Shown piece by piece: positions 35,640 to 44,959 of a stretch of 64,000 nucleotides of DNA (the first letter of the stretch is position 1; each line of letters starts with the position of its first letter). The notes beneath the pieces are model-generated. The model did not search any database. It had not been told where the DNA came from and saw nothing but the letters and a program-made list of their open reading frames with translations. The position numbers and the translations under genes were made by a program. The stretch is from Trueperella abortisuis (GTDB lineage Bacteria; Actinomycetota; Actinomycetes; Actinomycetales; Actinomycetaceae), in assembly GCF_030811095.1 (NCBI RefSeq), contig NZ_JAUSQL010000001.1, positions 1,550,001 to 1,614,000 of the forward strand. The letters run 5' to 3'.

Positions 35640-37403
35640 CTAGTTTCGGCCCACAAACCACCGCTGGATCTTCGCGATCCTAGCCTCGACCTCTTCGAGC
35701 GAGGCGCGAGCCACCTCCGGCCCGCCACAGACTCGGCGCAGGTCGGTGTGGATGAGCGCGTGCGGGCGGTGCGTCTTTGCGGCGTAGGCGGCCACGAGGC
35801 TAGAAAGTTGCTTGCGGGCCTCGCGCCGGCGTCGTGAATCCATGACGGTGCTGCGCGCCTCGCTGGCCTTGCCCGTGCTCTTCTTTTGCTCCGCCTGACG
35901 CTCACGCAACAAAGTGGCCACCTGGTCCGGCTCGAGCAGGCCGGGGATCCCGAGGAAGTCCGCCTCCTCGTCCGAGCCGACGGCGGCCCAGGATCCGAAA
36001 TCGTCCCCGTCGAAGACCACCCGGTCAAACGTGGCGTCTGCCGACAGCGCCGCGTATCCCACGCCCGCCAGCTCGTCGGAGGCCCTCTCGGCGCGGTTGG
36101 CCGCCTCCAGCAAGTCCTCCGGGTCGTCCGAGGGAACGTAGAGGGCGTGGTCGCGCTCCTTTTCCAGCTCGCCCGCGAGGGCCAGCAGGTGCGGCACCGA
36201 GGGGAGGAACACCGACGCCGTCTCCCCGCGCGATCGCGAGCGCACAAAACGGCCGATCACCTGGGCGAAGAAGAGCGGTGTGGAGGTTGACGTGGCGTAC
36301 ACTCCCACCGCCAGGCGCGGCACGTCCACGCCCTCCGACACCATGCGCACGGCCACCATCCAGCGCTGCGTGCCACCGGAGAATTCGGCGATGCGATCCG
36401 AGGCGCGGTCGTCGTCGGAGAGGACCACCGTGGGATCCTCGCCCGTGATCTGCGCGAGGATGTCGGCGTAGGCGCGGGCCGTCTGGTGGTCCGTCGCGAT
36501 GACGAGGCCGCCCGCATCGGGCATACCTTGGCGGACGACCGTCAGCCGATCATCCGCGGCGCCGAGCACCGCTTTGATCCAGTCTCCGGACGGGTTGAGC
36601 GCCGTCTGCCAGGCCTGGGCTTCCATGTCCTTCGTCATGGCCTCGCCTAGCTGGGCGTTCATCACTTCGCCGTGTTTGGTCTGCCAGCGCATGCTTCCCG
36701 TGTATGACAGGAACATGACCGGGCGCACCACATGATCGGCCAGCGCCTCGGCGTAGCCGTATGTGTAGTCCGCCTTCGAGCGGGGCACGCCGTCGGCGTC
36801 GGGTTCGTAGGTGACGAACGGGATCGCCGCCGAATCGGAGCGGAAGGGCGTACCGGTGAGCGACAGGCGCTGCTTCGCCGGCTCGAAGGCCACACGGATG
36901 CCGTCTCCCCAGCTCAACGCGTCGCCGCCGTGGTGGATCTCGTCAAAGATGACGAGGGTGGAACGTGCCGAGGTGCGGTGGCGGTGGAAAAGCGGGGAAC
37001 GGGCCACCTGCGCGTAGGTGACGCAGGCACCGTTGAAGGAGGCTCCTAGGTTGCCTTGCGAGTTCGAGAAGTCCGGGTCCAGCTTGAGGCCGACGCGCCC
37101 GGCGGCATCCGCCCACTGATACTTCAGGTGCTCCGTGGGGCATACCACCGTCACCTCGGTGACGATCCTGCGGGCCATGAGCTCGGTGGCCACCCGCAGA
37201 GCGAAGGTGGTCTTACCCGCGCCCGGGGTCGCTACCGCGAGGAAATCCCGCGGGGTATCCGCGAGGTACTGTTCGAGGGCCGCCGCCTGCCAGGCGCGCA
37301 GAGACCCGGCCGTTCCCCACGCAGCACGTTGCGGGTAGACGGGAGGGAGGTTCTGGGCTGCCGATACTGAAACAGAGCGGGGATGGGGTGAGCGGGCGCT
37401 CAC
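35640..37403 (-). CDS. DEAD/DEAH-box (SF2) helicase
   Basis: The 587-residue protein begins at a GTG that overlaps the DUF3039 stop (GTGA). It has LRAWQAAALEQYL, Walker A ATPGAGKTTFAL, Walker B VIFDEIHHGGD, SLTGTPFRSD (motif III), and motif VI QVIGRFVRSRSRGE. It resembles XPB/type III-restriction-like helicases found with DUF3039 in actinobacteria. The last 110 residues are helical and charged. A role in DNA repair is inferred from family, not shown. Confidence 0.9.
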   Translation of the reverse strand: MSARSPHPRSVSVSAAQNLPPVYPQRAAWGTAGSLRAWQAAALEQYLADTPRDFLAVATPGAGKTTFALRVATELMARRIVTEVTVVCPTEHLKYQWADAAGRVGLKLDPDFSNSQGNLGASFNGACVTYAQVARSPLFHRHRTSARSTLVIFDEIHHGGDALSWGDGIRVAFEPAKQRLSLTGTPFRSDSAAIPFVTYEPDADGVPRSKADYTYGYAEALADHVVRPVMFLSYTGSMRWQTKHGEVMNAQLGEAMTKDMEAQAWQTALNPSGDWIKAVLGAADDRLTVVRQGMPDAGGLVIATDHQTARAYADILAQITGEDPTVVLSDDDRASDRIAEFSGGTQRWMVAVRMVSEGVDVPRLAVGVYATSTSTPLFFAQVIGRFVRSRSRGETASVFLPSVPHLLALAGELEKERDHALYVPSDDPEDLLEAANRAERASDELAGVGYAALSADATFDRVVFDGDDFGSWAAVGSDEEADFLGIPGLLEPDQVATLLRERQAEQKKSTGKASEARSTVMDSRRRREARKQLSSLVAAYAAKTHRPHALIHTDLRRVCGGPEVARASLEEVEARIAKIQRWFVGRN

Positions 37404-37747
37404 TTGCCGTCTCCACCCGGCGGGTTCGGGCCGAACGGCCACGCTCCCCCGCCGTTGCCAAGGTTTTGGTAGATCGCCTTACACGTGGGGCAGATCGGGT
37501 ACCGATCCGGGTTACGCACCGGGGTCCACACCTTCCCGCATAACGCCACCACAGGCCCGCCTTCGATCGCGGACTGCGTGTAGCGATCCTTGCGCACGTA
37601 GTGAGCGTAGCGATCCTCATCGCCTGGCTCACGCTCTTCGCGCGTGCGCTCCAGGGTTGCGGTAGTTGATTCCGGCGCAAGCGAGGGCGCGTCCGGCTGG
37701 GCCGGCCCGTCCGGTGCCTGGGGATCAGAATGAGGATCGATAGACAT
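37400..37747 (-). CDS. DUF3039 protein (zinc-ribbon-like)
   Basis: The 115-residue protein starts at the ATG at 37747, preceded by GGAGGC. After a Pro-rich N-terminus it has HYVRKDRYTQSAIEGGPVVALCGKVW and YPICPTCKAIYQNL, giving three Cys that could form a metal site. DUF3039 members are typically encoded just before this helicase. Function unknown; partnership with the helicase is inferred. Confidence 0.9.
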   Translation of the reverse strand: MSIDPHSDPQAPDGPAQPDAPSLAPESTTATLERTREEREPGDEDRYAHYVRKDRYTQSAIEGGPVVALCGKVWTPVRNPDRYPICPTCKAIYQNLGNGGGAWPFGPNPPGGDGK

Positions 37748-37826
37748 GCCTCCAGTGTATTGCTCCCCTCCGACATTTTCGTGCCAAGGTCGGGTGGGAG
37801 ATACCACGTCGGCTCGGCGCACCGTG

Positions 37827-37832
37827 TAGAAT
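37827..37832 (+). promoter_or_regulatory. Putative -10 element for the ABC-F transcript
   Basis: TAGAAT with a preceding TG lies about 16 bp before the first leader ATG. No good -35 was seen. It would start the mRNA near 37839 and leave a leader of about 125 nt. Confidence 0.4.
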
Positions 37833-37848
37833 CGAGTCGGATTTGCCG

Positions 37849-37872
37849 ATGGCGTTCTTGGTGTGTTCTTGA
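37849..37872 (+). CDS. Possible leader peptide upstream of the ABC-F gene
   Basis: A 7-codon open frame, ATG to TGA, encodes MAFLVCS. It lies between the putative -10 and the hairpin that covers the ABC-F ribosome-binding site, as antibiotic-sensing leader peptides do. A weak GGA sits 8 nt upstream. A 4-codon frame (MRSA) follows at 37874-37888. Translation is not shown. Confidence 0.35.
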   Translation: MAFLVCS

Positions 37873-37901
37873 TATGAGGAGTGCGTAGTTCCGGTGTCGA
37901 T

Positions 37902-37962
37902 GTGATCTCCACTCAGCGCTGCTGAGACGTGACCATAGTTTCTGCTACGTCCCGGAGATCAC
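37902..37962 (+). promoter_or_regulatory. RBS-sequestering hairpin in the ABC-F leader
   Basis: gtgatctcc (37902-37910) pairs perfectly with ggagatcac (37954-37962), which contains the GGAG ribosome-binding site of the ABC-F gene. Inside it, ctcagc/gctgag (37912-37926) forms a tight hairpin and gacgt/acgtc (37926-37951) a second one. The structure would hide the start site until something opens it. Confidence 0.65.
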
Positions 37963-37963
37963 C

Positions 37964-39658
37964 ATGCCCGCAATTATCCTCGATGCTGTTTCCTTTTCTT
38001 ACGGGTCCCGACCCGTCCTTGACCACGTCAGCCTGTGTGTCTCTAGCGGTGAGCGCGCCTTCTTGGTCGGCCCGAATGGGGTCGGCAAGTCCACGCTCGT
38101 GAGAATCCTCGCCGGAGAATTGACTCCGGATTCAGGGCGAGTTGTATCTGGCGTCGTTCCTCAGCGACTTCCCGATCCAGAATCCTTCACCGGCAGCGTC
38201 GCCCAATTCCTCGACTCGGTTCTGATGCCGCTGAAAAAGCTGCTCGCACGTTTCGAGCAGCTTGCGCAGGCTATCGCTTCTGGTCGGGACGATTGTTCTT
38301 CGGATTATGACCATGTTCTTGCCCAGTTGAATTCTTTGGACGTGTGGTCATTGGATGGGCGGGTGAACCACGCATTAGACGGGCTGGGCCTGGCGGAGTT
38401 CACAGAGTCTGGAAGCGACCGGCTGTTGATGACACTCTCGCCGGGCCAGCGCGCGCGGTTGAAGCTCGCCGCACTTCTAATAGTCCGACCCGAGGTGCTA
38501 GTCCTCGATGAACCGACCAACCATCTGGATAGGGAGGCGATCAGTTTCCTGACGGACGCTGTGAAGAATTGGGAAGGGCCAGTGCTAGCGACCAGTCATG
38601 ACAGAGCCTTTATCGAAGATACCGCGACCGTGATTTACGACTTGGACATCTCCGTGTGGCAGGAGCTCGCGAAAAATGACGGCGAGGAAATGGTGGGCGT
38701 ATACCGCAACGCGGGTAACTACACGGACTACCTCGTTGCAAAGGCGACCGCCCGCGAGAAACACCAGCAGATACATGCGGCACAGCAGGCTGAAAAGCGG
38801 GGGCTGCGCGAACATCGGCATGAGAGCATGAAGATTGCTCGTGGCGGGGTTCGATTGGAAATGGCTGTTGGCAAAGAAAAGAAATTCTTCATGGATCGGG
38901 CGGCAGCGACGTCAGTGACAAGGACGCGTCACGATGGTGTTCGATTAGCACGCCTCGCTCAGCGAGAACTTCGAAAACCCCGCCACTATGATCTTCAGTT
39001 CCCTGTTCTTGAGTCTGGCCCCGAATCTGGTCTGGCGGTGTCAGCGCGCGCCGCGGCCGTGGCGGATCGGCTTGCGCCGGTCACATTCGATCTGTGTCGA
39101 GGCGAGCATCTCCTCGTGACGGGGGCGAATGGTGCAGGAAAATCAACGCTTCTGAACTGGATTACGGCGGGCAGTCCTCCAGCGGAGACGGTATGCAGTG
39201 GCACCATCACACGCGACGGCCCCATCGGTGCGGTGCCACAACGACTACCCGCCGAGTCAGACCCGGGATTCGGGGAGAGAACATGGACCGCCGGGATTGG
39301 CGAGGCCGGGAAAGGAATCCTTCATCCTTCCATGTGGAGCGTGAGTATCCCTCACCTGTCTGCGGGTAATCAACGCCGCGCCCAACTATCGATCGCGCTG
39401 GCCGCCCGCCCAGCCGTTCTGGTTATCGACGAACCGACCAATTACCTCGACCTCGAGACAATGAACGCGCTCGAAGAGGCCCTTCGAACCTGGCGAGGAA
39501 CTTTGATCATCGCCAGTCACGACCGTTGGCTGATCGATCACTGGCACGGTCATCGTCTTCACCTCGAACCCGCCGCCCGTCACATAGATGCCCCGATTGG
39601 CGTAACACCGCCGGGCATGAAAAAGCGCCCCTCACAAGGGGCGCCCTTTCGGAGCTGA
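37964..39658 (+). CDS. ABC-F family protein of antibiotic-resistance type
   Basis: The 564-residue protein has two ABC domains and no membrane segments. Domain 1: Walker A GPNGVGKST (36-44), LSPGQRARL, VLVLDEPTNHLD. Domain 2: GANGAGKST, LSAGNQRRAQL (signature altered from LSGGQ), VLVIDEPTNYLD. The charged linker between them (about 255-345) would reach into the ribosome. ABC-F resistance proteins dislodge macrolides, lincosamides, streptogramins or pleuromutilins. Composition is less GC-rich than the neighbours and the 3' end runs over the hup terminator, suggesting acquisition. Housekeeping ABC-F proteins are the alternative. Confidence 0.85.
   Translation: MPAIILDAVSFSYGSRPVLDHVSLCVSSGERAFLVGPNGVGKSTLVRILAGELTPDSGRVVSGVVPQRLPDPESFTGSVAQFLDSVLMPLKKLLARFEQLAQAIASGRDDCSSDYDHVLAQLNSLDVWSLDGRVNHALDGLGLAEFTESGSDRLLMTLSPGQRARLKLAALLIVRPEVLVLDEPTNHLDREAISFLTDAVKNWEGPVLATSHDRAFIEDTATVIYDLDISVWQELAKNDGEEMVGVYRNAGNYTDYLVAKATAREKHQQIHAAQQAEKRGLREHRHESMKIARGGVRLEMAVGKEKKFFMDRAAATSVTRTRHDGVRLARLAQRELRKPRHYDLQFPVLESGPESGLAVSARAAAVADRLAPVTFDLCRGEHLLVTGANGAGKSTLLNWITAGSPPAETVCSGTITRDGPIGAVPQRLPAESDPGFGERTWTAGIGEAGKGILHPSMWSVSIPHLSAGNQRRAQLSIALAARPAVLVIDEPTNYLDLETMNALEEALRTWRGTLIIASHDRWLIDHWHGHRLHLEPAARHIDAPIGVTPPGMKKRPSQGAPFRS
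39625..39644 (-). terminator. hup terminator lying inside the end of the ABC-F gene
   Basis: GCGCCCCT / AGGGGCGC with a 4-nt loop is followed on the minus strand by TTTTTC. It terminates hup while encoding part of the last 12 residues of the ABC-F protein. Confidence 0.8.
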
Positions 39659-39660
39659 GA

Positions 39661-39942
39661 CTACTTGGCAACAGCCTTCTTCAGGGTGGAGCCGGCCGAG
39701 ATCTTCACGCCGAAGCCGGCGGGGATCTCGATCTCCTCGCCCGTGCGCGGGTTGCGGCCCTTGCGGGCGGCGCGCTCGGTGCGCTCAACGGACATGAGGC
39801 CCGTGATCTTGACGGCTTCGCCAGCGGCGAGGGAGTCAACGAGGACGGTCTGGAGAGCGGAAATGGCCTTGTCAGCATCGGTCTTGGTCAGACCGGACTC
39901 TTCGGCAATCTTGGCAATAAGCTCGGTGCGGTTGAGGGACAT
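39661..39942 (-). CDS. hup: DNA-binding protein HU
   Basis: The 93-residue HU protein has MSLNRTELIAKIAEESGLTK, VKITGLMSVERTERAARKGRNPRTGEEIEIPA (the DNA-binding arm with the Pro tip) and a short basic end. It lacks the long Lys/Ala-rich tail of many actinobacterial HU homologues. It is convergent with the ABC-F gene and divided from the exchanger gene by about 190 bp, which contain its promoter. Confidence 0.96.
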   Translation of the reverse strand: MSLNRTELIAKIAEESGLTKTDADKAISALQTVLVDSLAAGEAVKITGLMSVERTERAARKGRNPRTGEEIEIPAGFGVKISAGSTLKKAVAK

Positions 39943-40136
39943 ATATCTACCTCTCAGTTTGTTCCTTCGATTCGGCTCGGATTGAACCGCTAGCAGTCAA
40001 TTTAGCTGAAATACCGCCGCAAACACCAACTCTGCCGGGCTTTTGTACGAAAATGGACGCGCTTTTCACTCTCAGATGATCTCAACATTCACATGTACCC
40101 CATTTGCCACAGCACGCGGCGCTCACCGCGGCGCCG

Positions 40137-41705
40137 CTAGAAGGCGAGGATGACATGGACAAGGAGGATCTTCGCGATCATGGACAGCGCGAACACGGAG
40201 GCGTAACCAGCCTCGATTCGCTCGTCGGCCTCCTTCGAGGACGCGAAGGCGAGGATCGCAGGCTGGCCGAGCACGCCCGCCATTACGCCGGCGGTGCGCT
40301 GCGCGCTCACGCCCAGGACACGCCCCATCGCGAGCGTGACAAGCAACACGACGACGGCGATCACGCTACCCATCGCGAGCGCCTTCAGACCGACCGGGGA
40401 GAAAGCCGTCCGCGCAAAGGCCGGGCCCGAGGCGATGCCGACCGCGGCCAGGAACAGGAGCAAGCCGAGCTGGCGGATGGTTTGGTTCGCCGCGCCAGGC
40501 AGCTGCCACACGAGGGGCCCCGTGCGGCGCAGGTAGCCCAGGATCATGCCCACGATGAGCGGGCCGGCAGCGGCTCCGAGGCTGAAGGATCCCCCGTTAG
40601 ACAGGCTGATCTTCACCATCCCCAGAAGAAGGCCGAGCACCATGCCGAGGCCGAGCCCGACGGCGTCGACGGTGGAGACCGTACGCTCGGAGTTGCCAAA
40701 GAACTCCTCGATCGCGTCGTACTCGCGGCGCGGGAAGGCCACCATCACGCGGTCGCCGATCTCGAGGCGCTCTTGGCTGCCGGCGAGTAGCTCGGCGTCG
40801 CCGCGAAGGATGCGGGTGGCGACGGCGCCGAAGCGACCGGGCAGGTTGAGCTCGGCCACGGTGGAGCCGGCAAGTTCCTTGTGCGAGACGGTAAAGGAGC
40901 GGAAGTCGACGCGCGATCGGTCGTCGGCGAGGTGCTCGGGCAGCACGTGGCCGATGGCGTCGATCGCCGTGGTAACGTCGTTTTCCCTGCCTACGACGAC
41001 GATCTGATCCTCTGGCTCGAGCTCCTCACCCGGGCTGATGACCCGCGTCTTACCGTTACGCATGAAGTAGGAGACGAGGATATTCTGCTCGAGGTAGCCG
41101 GGGACGGCCCGGAGCGAAACGTCGCGTTCGACGACGGCGGTGTTCGCCACGATCGACTGGCCCGCAACGGAGGGCGTGTCGTTGCCTCCAGGCCACCTGC
41201 GCGAGACGACCATGGAGACGATGATGATGCCGAAGAAGACGCCCATCGGGTAACCCAGTGAGTAGCCGACCCCCGGCTCGGCCGATCCCAGCGCCGTGTT
41301 CGCAGCTGCGAGCGCGGGGGTACTGGTCAGGGCGCCGGCGAAGAGGCCGACGGAGAGCTCGGAGCTCAACCCGAACAGCGGGGCCAGCCCGATCGTGGCG
41401 ATCGCCCCTACGATGACGGCCACGACCGTGCCCAGCATGAGCTTGTAGTGGCGCGCCAGGTCGGCGAAGAAGGTCTGGCCGGCTGACAGGCCCACCATGT
41501 AGACGAAGAGGGCCAAGCCGAGGTTTTGCAGCAGGCCGAGCTCGGCGCCAAGTTCGGGGACGATATTCCCGATGAAGAGGCCCACGAAGAGGGCGGCCGC
41601 CGCGCCGAAGCGAAGCTTGCCGAAGGGAATGATGCCGAGCACTCCTCCGAGCGCGACGACGAGGAAGACTGTCATGAGCGGCGAGGCGCTCAGCAGATTT
41701 GCCAC
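40137..41705 (-). CDS. AspT/YidE-type aspartate:alanine exchanger family transporter
   Basis: The 522-residue membrane protein has about ten helices in two blocks (residues 10-170 and 350-520) around two cytoplasmic TrkA-C (RCK_C) domains, seen as GEELEPEDQIVVVGRENDV and RLEIGDRVMVAFPRREYD. The AspT signature GLFAGALTSTPALAAA and VMAGVLGQPAILAFASS appear once in each block. Family members exchange dicarboxylic amino acids or other anions; the substrate is unknown. It lies upstream of hup on the same strand. Confidence 0.88.
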   Translation of the reverse strand: MANLLSASPLMTVFLVVALGGVLGIIPFGKLRFGAAAALFVGLFIGNIVPELGAELGLLQNLGLALFVYMVGLSAGQTFFADLARHYKLMLGTVVAVIVGAIATIGLAPLFGLSSELSVGLFAGALTSTPALAAANTALGSAEPGVGYSLGYPMGVFFGIIIVSMVVSRRWPGGNDTPSVAGQSIVANTAVVERDVSLRAVPGYLEQNILVSYFMRNGKTRVISPGEELEPEDQIVVVGRENDVTTAIDAIGHVLPEHLADDRSRVDFRSFTVSHKELAGSTVAELNLPGRFGAVATRILRGDAELLAGSQERLEIGDRVMVAFPRREYDAIEEFFGNSERTVSTVDAVGLGLGMVLGLLLGMVKISLSNGGSFSLGAAAGPLIVGMILGYLRRTGPLVWQLPGAANQTIRQLGLLLFLAAVGIASGPAFARTAFSPVGLKALAMGSVIAVVVLLVTLAMGRVLGVSAQRTAGVMAGVLGQPAILAFASSKEADERIEAGYASVFALSMIAKILLVHVILAF

Positions 41706-41793
41706 AACAAACCTTTCATTGACGAGTGTTGACCGCTACAATTCTAGCCGTTTGGAACCATTCAAGCTTGGCCGGGCTACGCCGACCGGGAAG

Positions 41794-42618
41794 CTAGCGC
41801 CACCAGGTGTCGTCGGGCTCGACGGGGGTGGTGCGCTTGTGGCGCGCCCGCACCCACTTTCCTTCGAGGTTGGCCGCCGCCTCGGAGGAGATCTGCTTGC
41901 CCTCCAGATAGTCGTCGATCTCGTCGTAGGTGATCCCGAGCTCGTCCTCGTCGGTGCGCAACGGGCGCCCGTCGAGCAGGTCGGCTGTCGCCACCTTCGT
42001 CCACAGCTGCTCCGGCGAACCCAGGTGTTCCAGCAGTGAGCGGACCTGGCGCTTGTTCAGGCCGGCCAGCGGCAGGATGTCCGCGCCACCGTCGCCGAAC
42101 TTGGTAAAGAAGCCGGTGGTGTTCTCGGCCGCGTGGTCGGTACCGATCACGAGCAGGCCCAGGTCGCCGGCGATCGCGTATTGGGCGATCATGCGCTGGC
42201 GGGCCTTGACGTTGCCCTTGTTAAAGTCCGAGATGTCAACGCCCATCGCTTCGCGGTAGGCGCGCTCGACGCCGTCGGTGGCCTCCTTAATGTTGATCGT
42301 GACCTGGTGGTCGGCGCCCACCCAGGCCATCGCGGCTGCGGCGTCGGCCTCGTCGGCCTGAACGCCGTAGGGCAGGCGCACCGCGTAGAAGGTTGCCTCG
42401 TGGCCCTCGGCCCGTAGCTTGTCGACGGCGAGCTGGGCCAGCCGCCCGGCGAGCGTGGAATCCACCCCGCCCGAGATCCCGAGCACGAAGCCCTTCGTAT
42501 GCGTGGCTAGCATGTAGTCGCACAGGAACTGGACGCGTCGCCTCACCTCCTGGGCAGGGTCAATGACGGGCCGCACGCCCGTAGTCTCGATAATGTGCTG
42601 CTGCAAAGGATGGAACAT
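41794..42618 (-). CDS. nadE: Ammonia-dependent NAD+ synthetase
   Basis: NadE amidates nicotinate adenine dinucleotide to NAD+. The 274-residue protein has the N-type ATP pyrophosphatase P-loop [59 protein letters not shown] and LNKRQVR. It lacks the amidase domain of the glutamine-dependent form. With pncB it completes part of NAD salvage. Confidence 0.97.
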   Translation of the reverse strand: MFHPLQQHIIETTGVRPVIDPAQEVRRRVQFLCDYMLATHTKGFVLGISGGVDSTLAGRLAQLAVDKLRAEGHEATFYAVRLPYGVQADEADAAAAMAWVGADHQVTINIKEATDGVERAYREAMGVDISDFNKGNVKARQRMIAQYAIAGDLGLLVIGTDHAAENTTGFFTKFGDGGADILPLAGLNKRQVRSLLEHLGSPEQLWTKVATADLLDGRPLRTDEDELGITYDEIDDYLEGKQISSEAAANLEGKWVRARHKRTTPVEPDDTWWR

Positions 42619-42699
42619 AGGCCTAGTCTAGCCACCTCCCCACCTCGCCTTCCATGGCCCTCCGCCTTCGAGAATGCCCCCGCAGGCGCGGCGAAGGCC

Positions 42700-42730
42700 C
42701 GGAGCCCACGCGCTCGATGCGTGGGCTCCG
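42700..42730 (-). terminator. Terminator after the 5'-nucleotidase gene
   Basis: A perfect 12-bp stem CGGAGCCCACGC / GCGTGGGCTCCG with a 7-nt loop lies 29 bp past the stop codon. Confidence 0.65.
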
Positions 42731-42758
42731 GTCCTGGCGCACCCTTAGGCGGCGCGCC

Positions 42759-44828
42759 TTAGGCGCAACGACGCCGTAGTGCCACTCCGCCGACGAGGAG
42801 CGCTCCGGCCACCATCGCGATGACCTGCACCGAGGCGCCGGTCATTGGTAGCTTCTGGCGCGTGTTCTGCTGCTGGTCCGGCGCGGGCTGGGAGGCATCG
42901 GGCCGCTCGCCCCCGGAAGGGGCTTTGTCCGAGCCACCCGGCTCCTGGCCGGGAGTGGGTCCGGGCTCGCCGCCCTCGCCGTCCTCGCCGCCCGGGTTGA
43001 TCCCCGGCGCAGAGGCGGAGGAGGTGCCAACCGTCCAGTTCAGCGTGAAGATCTTCGCCGGATCGATCACGCCGTGCTCCTCACCCCAGGCGATCATGAG
43101 TTCGCGGATGGCCTGCTGCTCGTCGTAGACCACCTTGGCCGTAGACACGTGCGGGTAGAACGAGCCGCCGGACTGGCGGTAGTTGTTGACGGCGAGGATG
43201 AAGCGGTCCTCGTCGCCAACGGCCCGCCCGTCGGGGTAGGACAGCCCCTCGATGCGCTCGCCCACGGGCTTGGAGATGTTGATGTGGTAGTTCACCCCGG
43301 CAAGCATGTCGTAGCTGTAGTCCGGGATGCCGCGCGTTTGCCCCTCGTAGAGAGCGTTAATGACCGTGGACCAGTCCTCGATCGTGGCGCCCTCGGGCTG
43401 TTGTGCGTAGTAGCGGGCCGACCACTCGAGGTAGTCCTTGATCTGCGCACCCGTCATTTCCACGCCAAGGAGCGTGTTATCGAAGGTGTAGAGTCCGGCC
43501 ATGTCGGCGATCGTCACGTCGCCCTTGGTGAAGCGGGCGCTGGCGGAGAACGGCGAGGCCTGGGAGAGCACGGGGATGCCGGCATACTGCGTACCCTCGA
43601 GCGCCTTGGCCACCGTTTCTCTTTGAACAAGGTTGATGAAATCCACGATCGGGGTGTCCTCGTAGCGGGCGCGCTCGGCCGTCATGTCGTCGGTGGCCTG
43701 AGCGACCACGGTGGAAACCCAGGCAACCGTCTTTGAATGCCAGGGTTCGACCGCTTCGCGCACGCCGGCGTCCTCGCGGCCGAGGTAGTTCGAGGCGTAG
43801 AGCGGGCTCGCCGACGCCTTGCAGGTTTCGGTGTTGACCACGGTGGGTTCCTCACCGTCAAACGCGATCGGCACCTCGACCTTCGACACGGAGCGGGCGT
43901 GGTAGCCAGGCTGGGTGACGAGCACGCTCTTGCCCGCCGCGTTCGTCAGGAATGTCTCAGCGTTGTCGGTCACGTGCGAGTGGCCCGCGACCACCACATC
44001 CACGCCCTCCGTCTGGGTGGCGATCGAAGCGGCCACGTTCTCCGTCAGGTCGGCCGGGTTCCACGCGTACCCTTTCGCGTCCATACCCGTGTGCGCGAGA
44101 ACGACGACGACGTCCGCGCCCGCCTCACGCACCGTCGGCACCCACGCCTTGACCGCCTCGACGGCGTCCTGGAACTGAAGGTCCTGCGTGGAATTGCGGT
44201 CCCAGATGCGCACGCCCGGCGTCACCACGCCGATCACGCCCACCTTGACATCTTTGCCGGCCACCTTCTTGTCGATCATGGTGTAGGGCGTGAGGTAGGG
44301 CTTGCCGCTGGCCTTGTCGATGACGTTCGCGCCGAGCAGCGGCATATTGAGGGAGTCGCGGTACTGGTTGAGGTCGCCCTTGACCCCGTCCTTGTCCAGG
44401 TGACCGTAATTAAACTCGTGGTTGCCGACCACCCCGGCGTCGTAGCCGAGGTAGTTGAACACGGAGGCGATCGGGTCAACCGAATCGGCGGTGCGATCGG
44501 CGTGGTAGACGATGTTCAGCGGGCTACCCTGGTTGGCGTCTCCGTTGTCGAGTAGCACCACGGAGTCCTTGCCCTTCTCGGCGCGCACGTCGGCGATCGC
44601 GGGCGCGAGCAGCTCAAGTCCGCGCGTGCGGTTGCGCTGATCAGCCTTGGCATCCGTGAACGGTTTGCCTGTGAAGTAGTCGTAGTTGAGCGCCGTGCCG
44701 TGTAGGTCGGTGGTGGCGAGGATGGTCAGCGTCTGCTCCTCACAGCCCGTGGTCTCCGTCGCGCTGGCGGCGGCGGGGCTGAGGAAGAGCAGACTCGCTG
44801 CAAGGATAGATATTGCGGTTTTCTTCAT
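42759..44828 (-). CDS. Cell-wall-anchored 5'-nucleotidase/metallophosphatase
   Basis: The 689-residue secreted protein starts at the ATG at 44828 (AAGGA upstream), with a signal peptide to about residue 23. The metallophosphatase domain has TDLHGTALNYDY (41 on), DNGDANQGSP, VVGNHEFNYGH, VLAHTGMD and VVAGHSHVTD; the C-terminal nucleotidase domain has PIVDFINLVQRE and NNYRQSGGSFYP. A Pro/Gly linker leads to LPMTG, a hydrophobic helix and RRRCA. Related streptococcal wall nucleotidases make adenosine; 2',3'-cyclic phosphodiesterase activity is the alternative. Confidence 0.92.
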   Translation of the reverse strand: MKKTAISILAASLLFLSPAAASATETTGCEEQTLTILATTDLHGTALNYDYFTGKPFTDAKADQRNRTRGLELLAPAIADVRAEKGKDSVVLLDNGDANQGSPLNIVYHADRTADSVDPIASVFNYLGYDAGVVGNHEFNYGHLDKDGVKGDLNQYRDSLNMPLLGANVIDKASGKPYLTPYTMIDKKVAGKDVKVGVIGVVTPGVRIWDRNSTQDLQFQDAVEAVKAWVPTVREAGADVVVVLAHTGMDAKGYAWNPADLTENVAASIATQTEGVDVVVAGHSHVTDNAETFLTNAAGKSVLVTQPGYHARSVSKVEVPIAFDGEEPTVVNTETCKASASPLYASNYLGREDAGVREAVEPWHSKTVAWVSTVVAQATDDMTAERARYEDTPIVDFINLVQRETVAKALEGTQYAGIPVLSQASPFSASARFTKGDVTIADMAGLYTFDNTLLGVEMTGAQIKDYLEWSARYYAQQPEGATIEDWSTVINALYEGQTRGIPDYSYDMLAGVNYHINISKPVGERIEGLSYPDGRAVGDEDRFILAVNNYRQSGGSFYPHVSTAKVVYDEQQAIRELMIAWGEEHGVIDPAKIFTLNWTVGTSSASAPGINPGGEDGEGGEPGPTPGQEPGGSDKAPSGGERPDASQPAPDQQQNTRQKLPMTGASVQVIAMVAGALLVGGVALRRRCA

Positions 44829-44959
44829 TCGGTATTCCTTTTTCTGTGGTGACACGATGAGTACACGCGTGTGGGCCCACATTACAAAAGAAATGCCGAG
44901 GTGCGGAGCGTTTTTCTATAACTCCTGTTGGCTGACCTGGAAATACGGGGAAAAGTTCC

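Noticed and set aside
37874..37888. A 4-codon frame (MRSA) in the ABC-F leader as the regulatory peptide
   Set aside because: Too short to fill the ribosome tunnel region that senses drugs; the 7-codon frame just upstream is a better, though still short, candidate.
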